From contig JAYODE010000005.1 in the NCBI GenBank assembly GCA_038106185.1, positions 83,541 through 147,540 of the forward strand: a DNA stretch of 64,000 nt, in the 5' to 3' direction. The notes below the pieces were generated by a model. It was given only the letters and a program-made list of their open reading frames with translations. It was not told where the DNA came from and made no database searches. Below, piece by piece: positions 61,032 to 64,000 of the stretch. Numbering within the stretch: position 1 is the first letter of the stretch; each line of letters begins with the position of its first letter. The translations under genes and the position numbers were made by a program. Origin of the DNA: UBA4582 sp038106185. GTDB taxonomy: Bacteria > Pseudomonadota > Gammaproteobacteria > Pseudomonadales > Azotimanducaceae.

Positions 61032-63955
61032 CAGACAAGAGCGATAGCACCGGGATACCAGTCGAGCGTTTAACGGGAACTAAGTCACCACGTACTAGTC
61101 TTGACGCTCGCATTGTCTTAGAGAATGGCGAAGTATTTGAATCAGACGTTATTCGGATACAAAGCTTTTCAGGGCAGGAAAGCATTTCCAATCTGTTCGA
61201 GTTCAAGCTGGATCTTCGGGCGAACGATTATACATTCTATGACTCGTCTCCTGAGTGGCTAGATATAGATCCTAGCGATCCTGAGGGGAGGCTTCTCGTC
61301 ATAGATCAACTGTTAGGCGCATCGATTACGGTAATGATCGGAATGCCTGAATCCGATGTTAGTTCAGAGAGTCATTCAAAAACCTATTTCAATGGAATGA
61401 TTCAAAGCGTTTCGCTGTTAGATAGAGGCGTTTGGAATATAACGATGGTACCTCGCTTGTCGCTATTGAAGCTGCAAAGCTCTTATCGCATTTTCAATGA
61501 TATGACAATTTTAGAGGTGATATCAGCGCTATTTAATGAAAATCAAATCGTGCATACTGCGTATCGCCTTTTAGATGATGGTGAGCCTGACGAGAATTAT
61601 GCGACGCCTGTGGTGACAGGCCTCGCAGTCTACAGAAAGCAAGATTGGCTCCAAGCGGGCGAAACAGATTTTGATTTTTTCACACGTCTACTGACTAAGG
61701 CAGGATTGCTGTATTATTTTGTGCATTCTTCAGACCGGCATATTTTGGTCTTGACTGACACTAATTACTATCAGTCGCTTTGGCATTATAAGGATCATAC
61801 GCGGATCCCAGATGGCCAGCTGGCGCGTCAACTACGAAAGACCACGACTGGTGCTCCTGCCCGGAAACTTAGCAAGCAATCTTCACTGGCTAGATCTTTA
61901 ATGAACAGATCTACTTTGAGTGCTCAGCTAAAGCCTGAGAAGACGCTCAAAAGACTATATCTAACCAGTGCGATCTTGGGACAGGACCTGGAAGACAGTA
62001 TTTCTCAGTTCAATTTTCAACGAAGTTTGGCTGTAAAGGGAGTTACAACGGTACTAGCACATAAAGAAGCCTCTTGGGAAACCCAGAATCCGGCAGTCAC
62101 ATCTCCGGTATTCAAGGACGACCGTTTAGCTACGCCCCACAACGGTTATTCGGGTCTACAATCTTTAGGTCAGAGCCCTGGTGCGCGACAGCTCAACATG
62201 GAGAAGTTATTAGTTGTATCCTTTGGAGCAAGCGAATATGAGTTAAATATAAGAAGTCAGCTGATAGAGCAAAAGCTACAAAGCTCAAGAACTTCCTTAT
62301 CGGGCACATCAGGTTATGCTGGTCTACAAAGCGGCTATATCTTTCAGTTAGAGGATTCGCGATCATCTTCAATGAATAGAGAAAGTACTCGCCGCAAAAT
62401 TCCTGAAGAGGCATTTAGACCGGAGGTCGCAAACAAGAATAGTATGGGAGGCGTTGATAGTAGCGTTCAACCGGAATCTAGAAAGATGGTCGCGGTCTCG
62501 GTTTCCCATAACGCGAACGTAGATGGTAAATACAGTAACCAGTTTACCGCATTAGATGCCAGTGGTTTTGGGGTACCTTATGAAGCTAATGGAGACACTG
62601 AAGGTACTGTTATCGCACAAGTTTGCAGCAAAGATGGCGACACCAGTTCAACGACGGCCTCTTTTTATCCCGGAGTAAGTACAACCACAAGCTCGGGAGG
62701 TAATGGCAGTTTCTATTTACCCAAAGAGTCTTTTTCAAATCGTTTTCAGAAAACCTTTATTGCTTCAAGCACTATCGACTCTACCTACAAGGCGCAGGGC
62801 TTGTACGTCAAGTTTGTCACGCAAGATCATAGCGCTGCGCCTTTATGGGTGAGGTTATCCGATAGCATGACCACGGTACCTGAAATAGGCGCTTTTGTAC
62901 TCATAGGACGAGCAAGAGATGAGACAGAATTACCGGAAATTCAGCAGGTACTGGATGCGAACGGTACGAGAAACGTTATGCCCGCGGAATACACCAAGAG
63001 TACTAGTTGGGGCGATACATATTCGATGAGCTATGGAGATAGTCATCGTATTTCTTTACCTATGTTGGCTAATACGTCCTTTCAAGCATCTACTAACATT
63101 GTGAACTATCAAACTCAATTGGGAGAATACTCGGATGTCTCATTTAGTGAGAGTTCTGGCTTTAGTTACAGTGTTTCTCGTAAGAGTCAATCGATTTCGG
63201 TAAACGGCAATGCGGATCTCGTTGATATGCAAGGGATAGAGCCGCAGCATGGAGGCCGGTGGGACTATGTTCAAATGTCCAAGTCTATTACTAATGGTGA
63301 TACTTATAGCGATACGACACTAAATGGTGAAGCCTATAATTATAGTGTAAGTAACGGGTATCAACATTCTGTATCTACTACGAGTGGCGGATCCTACAGT
63401 GCGACAACTCAGTCGGGACTTCAAGAATCCGTCACTACTATAAATGGCGATAGTATCTCCACTACCACTCAGACAGGTAACACAACTACAAACAGTACAA
63501 CAAACGGCGAAAGTAGTTCCACAACCACTCAGAACGGTAATGCATATACCAACAGTACAAATTCTAGAACCGAGAACGTGTCAAAAGTCGATACGAGTAT
63601 TTCAACTTCCACGATAGGTGCAAGCAAATCCACGACTACTACAGGTACTAGCAATAACATTAATATAACCGGCGCTAGCGCTAATACGAATATAACCGGC
63701 GCTAGCGTTAGCACGAATGTAACCGGTGCTGCCGCTAACATTAATGTAAACGGGATAGTGAGTAGTATAGATGTTACCGGTATCAGTACTAAAGTCAGTG
63801 TGGTTGGCCTTGAGCATACGGGGATTTCAGTGGAAGGGACTAATGTGATTATCAACCTACCTTTTCTTCATTGGCAGAATACAAGTCTAACTCCTAAACT
63901 CGACGCGATTAACTCTGAGATTAGACTAGTTGGAGGGATTGAAATAGTTATATGA
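61028..63955 (+). CDS. vgrG: VgrG (TssI) spike protein with long Ser/Thr/Asn repeat tip
   Basis: 975 aa from ATG 61028. The frame runs earlier to 60941 inside tssG. The N-terminal gp27-like part spans about 15-400 (QSFSGQESISNLFEFKL near 45, FNGMIQSVSLLDRG, DFDFFTRLLTKAGLLYYF). A variable region and a divergent OB-like segment follow (GLYVKFVTQDHSAAPLWVRLSD near 592). From ~754 to 930 the chain is repetitive, with the core T-N-G-x-S-x-S-x-T-T, then shorter TGAS units. The protein ends with a hydrophobic patch (VIINLPFLHW) and no toxin domain. VgrG trimers with a PAAR tip puncture targets. The usual OB motif 'VSQPWAG' is absent. Confidence 0.9.
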   Translation: MTDKSDSTGIPVERLTGTKSPRTSLDARIVLENGEVFESDVIRIQSFSGQESISNLFEFKLDLRANDYTFYDSSPEWLDIDPSDPEGRLLVIDQLLGASITVMIGMPESDVSSESHSKTYFNGMIQSVSLLDRGVWNITMVPRLSLLKLQSSYRIFNDMTILEVISALFNENQIVHTAYRLLDDGEPDENYATPVVTGLAVYRKQDWLQAGETDFDFFTRLLTKAGLLYYFVHSSDRHILVLTDTNYYQSLWHYKDHTRIPDGQLARQLRKTTTGAPARKLSKQSSLARSLMNRSTLSAQLKPEKTLKRLYLTSAILGQDLEDSISQFNFQRSLAVKGVTTVLAHKEASWETQNPAVTSPVFKDDRLATPHNGYSGLQSLGQSPGARQLNMEKLLVVSFGASEYELNIRSQLIEQKLQSSRTSLSGTSGYAGLQSGYIFQLEDSRSSSMNRESTRRKIPEEAFRPEVANKNSMGGVDSSVQPESRKMVAVSVSHNANVDGKYSNQFTALDASGFGVPYEANGDTEGTVIAQVCSKDGDTSSTTASFYPGVSTTTSSGGNGSFYLPKESFSNRFQKTFIASSTIDSTYKAQGLYVKFVTQDHSAAPLWVRLSDSMTTVPEIGAFVLIGRARDETELPEIQQVLDANGTRNVMPAEYTKSTSWGDTYSMSYGDSHRISLPMLANTSFQASTNIVNYQTQLGEYSDVSFSESSGFSYSVSRKSQSISVNGNADLVDMQGIEPQHGGRWDYVQMSKSITNGDTYSDTTLNGEAYNYSVSNGYQHSVSTTSGGSYSATTQSGLQESVTTINGDSISTTTQTGNTTTNSTTNGESSSTTTQNGNAYTNSTNSRTENVSKVDTSISTSTIGASKSTTTTGTSNNINITGASANTNITGASVSTNVTGAAANINVNGIVSSIDVTGISTKVSVVGLEHTGISVEGTNVIINLPFLHWQNTSLTPKLDAINSEIRLVGGIEIVI
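63289..63790 (+). repeat. Repetitive coding region of vgrG (spike needle)
   Basis: About nine ~30-nt units coding for decapeptides like TTNGDSYSAT. They are followed by about six 27-nt units coding for nonapeptides such as NTNITGASA. The 27-nt units at 63656-63720 are nearly identical on the DNA level (ATATAACCGGCGCTAGCG twice). Such repeats build the triple-stranded beta-helix of the VgrG needle. Confidence 0.85.
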
Positions 63956-64000
63956 GAATAGTTAAACCCCTTAAACTTGGCATGTTACATCGTACTTACG
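63952..64000 (+). CDS. Start of a further T6SS-linked gene (DUF2169-like?), partial
   Basis: ATG 63952 overlaps the vgrG stop as ATGA and opens MRIVKPLKLGMLHRTY to the window end (16 codons). This start resembles that of DUF2169-type T6SS accessory proteins, which are often next to vgrG. Sixteen residues are too few to be sure. The function call is a guess. The open frame and coupled start are well supported. Confidence 0.4.
   Translation, partial: MRIVKPLKLGMLHRTY

Noticed and set aside
1..64000. tRNA, rRNA, insertion sequences and phage integrase
   Set aside because: None was seen on reading either strand. A tRNAscan or ISfinder run could not be made, so a single tRNA could still be missed.

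Overview
This window looks like a draft or metagenome-derived scaffold from a gammaproteobacterium, probably a free-living aquatic one. A 100-base run of N at 32113-32212 is a standard scaffold join, so the parts left and right of it may not be truly adjacent. The class-level guess rests on a Pseudomonas-like split class II ribonucleotide reductase (nrdJa/nrdJb), a CheB-CheR-PAS-kinase fusion, an AttEFGH-type ABC system and a sigma-54-controlled type VI secretion (T6SS) operon. I cannot name a genus.

Layout. 1-4329: a partial VIT/CCC1-type transporter, then a deoxynucleotide operon on the minus strand (nrdJa > nrdJb > thyA). 4805-9629: a short-chain dehydrogenase, a possible PilZ-like protein, an acyl-CoA ligase and a two-gene spermidine-synthase-like pair. 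9789-13492: a heterodimeric ABC exporter. 13606-20189: a tightly packed plus-strand operon with an HSL-type esterase, acyl-CoA ligase, SelD fused to an NAD(P)/FAD oxidoreductase, and a second acyl-CoA ligase. It is followed by ferrochelatase and an MsbA-type half exporter. 23157-27344: an esterase, a PhyH dioxygenase overlapping gluconokinase, a TauD-type dioxygenase and an EthD-like protein. 27583-31911: an AttEFGH-like ABC ATPase, a fused FtsX permease and a secreted lipocalin/CrtC-like protein. After the gap come a hydrolase fragment, a second PhyH dioxygenase, a GNAT acetyltransferase, an M20 hydrolase and a FadD19-like acyl-CoA ligase. Next are an RND efflux pair and, convergently, an IorAB-type molybdenum hydroxylase. 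This accessory metabolism (four acyl-CoA ligases, three Fe(II)/2-oxoglutarate dioxygenases, a molybdenum hydroxylase, an EthD protein) suggests breakdown of fatty, steroidal or aromatic acids. No complete pathway is visible.

45460-64000: a 1494-residue CheB/CheR/PAS/histidine kinase/receiver hybrid, a small membrane protein and an orphan Ala-rich protein. Then comes a T6SS locus of visibly lower G+C. It has a sigma-54 activator (minus strand), a DUF6150-like protein, a near-consensus -24/-12 promoter at 54674-54690, and the operon: small winged-helix-like protein > tssB-tssC FUSED IN ONE ORF > hcp > tssE > tssF > tssG > vgrG > start of another gene. The baseplate and sheath genes are here. 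tssA, H, J, K, L and M are not in the window and presumably lie to the right.

The most unusual element is the natural single-chain TssB-TssC sheath protein (55062-57188, 708 aa). It is paired with a VgrG whose tip is built from Ser/Thr/Asn/Gly repeats of about 10 and then 9 residues. Another recurring oddity is a set of six unrelated short tandem-repeat arrays in intergenic DNA. No tRNA, rRNA, CRISPR array or insertion sequence was seen.
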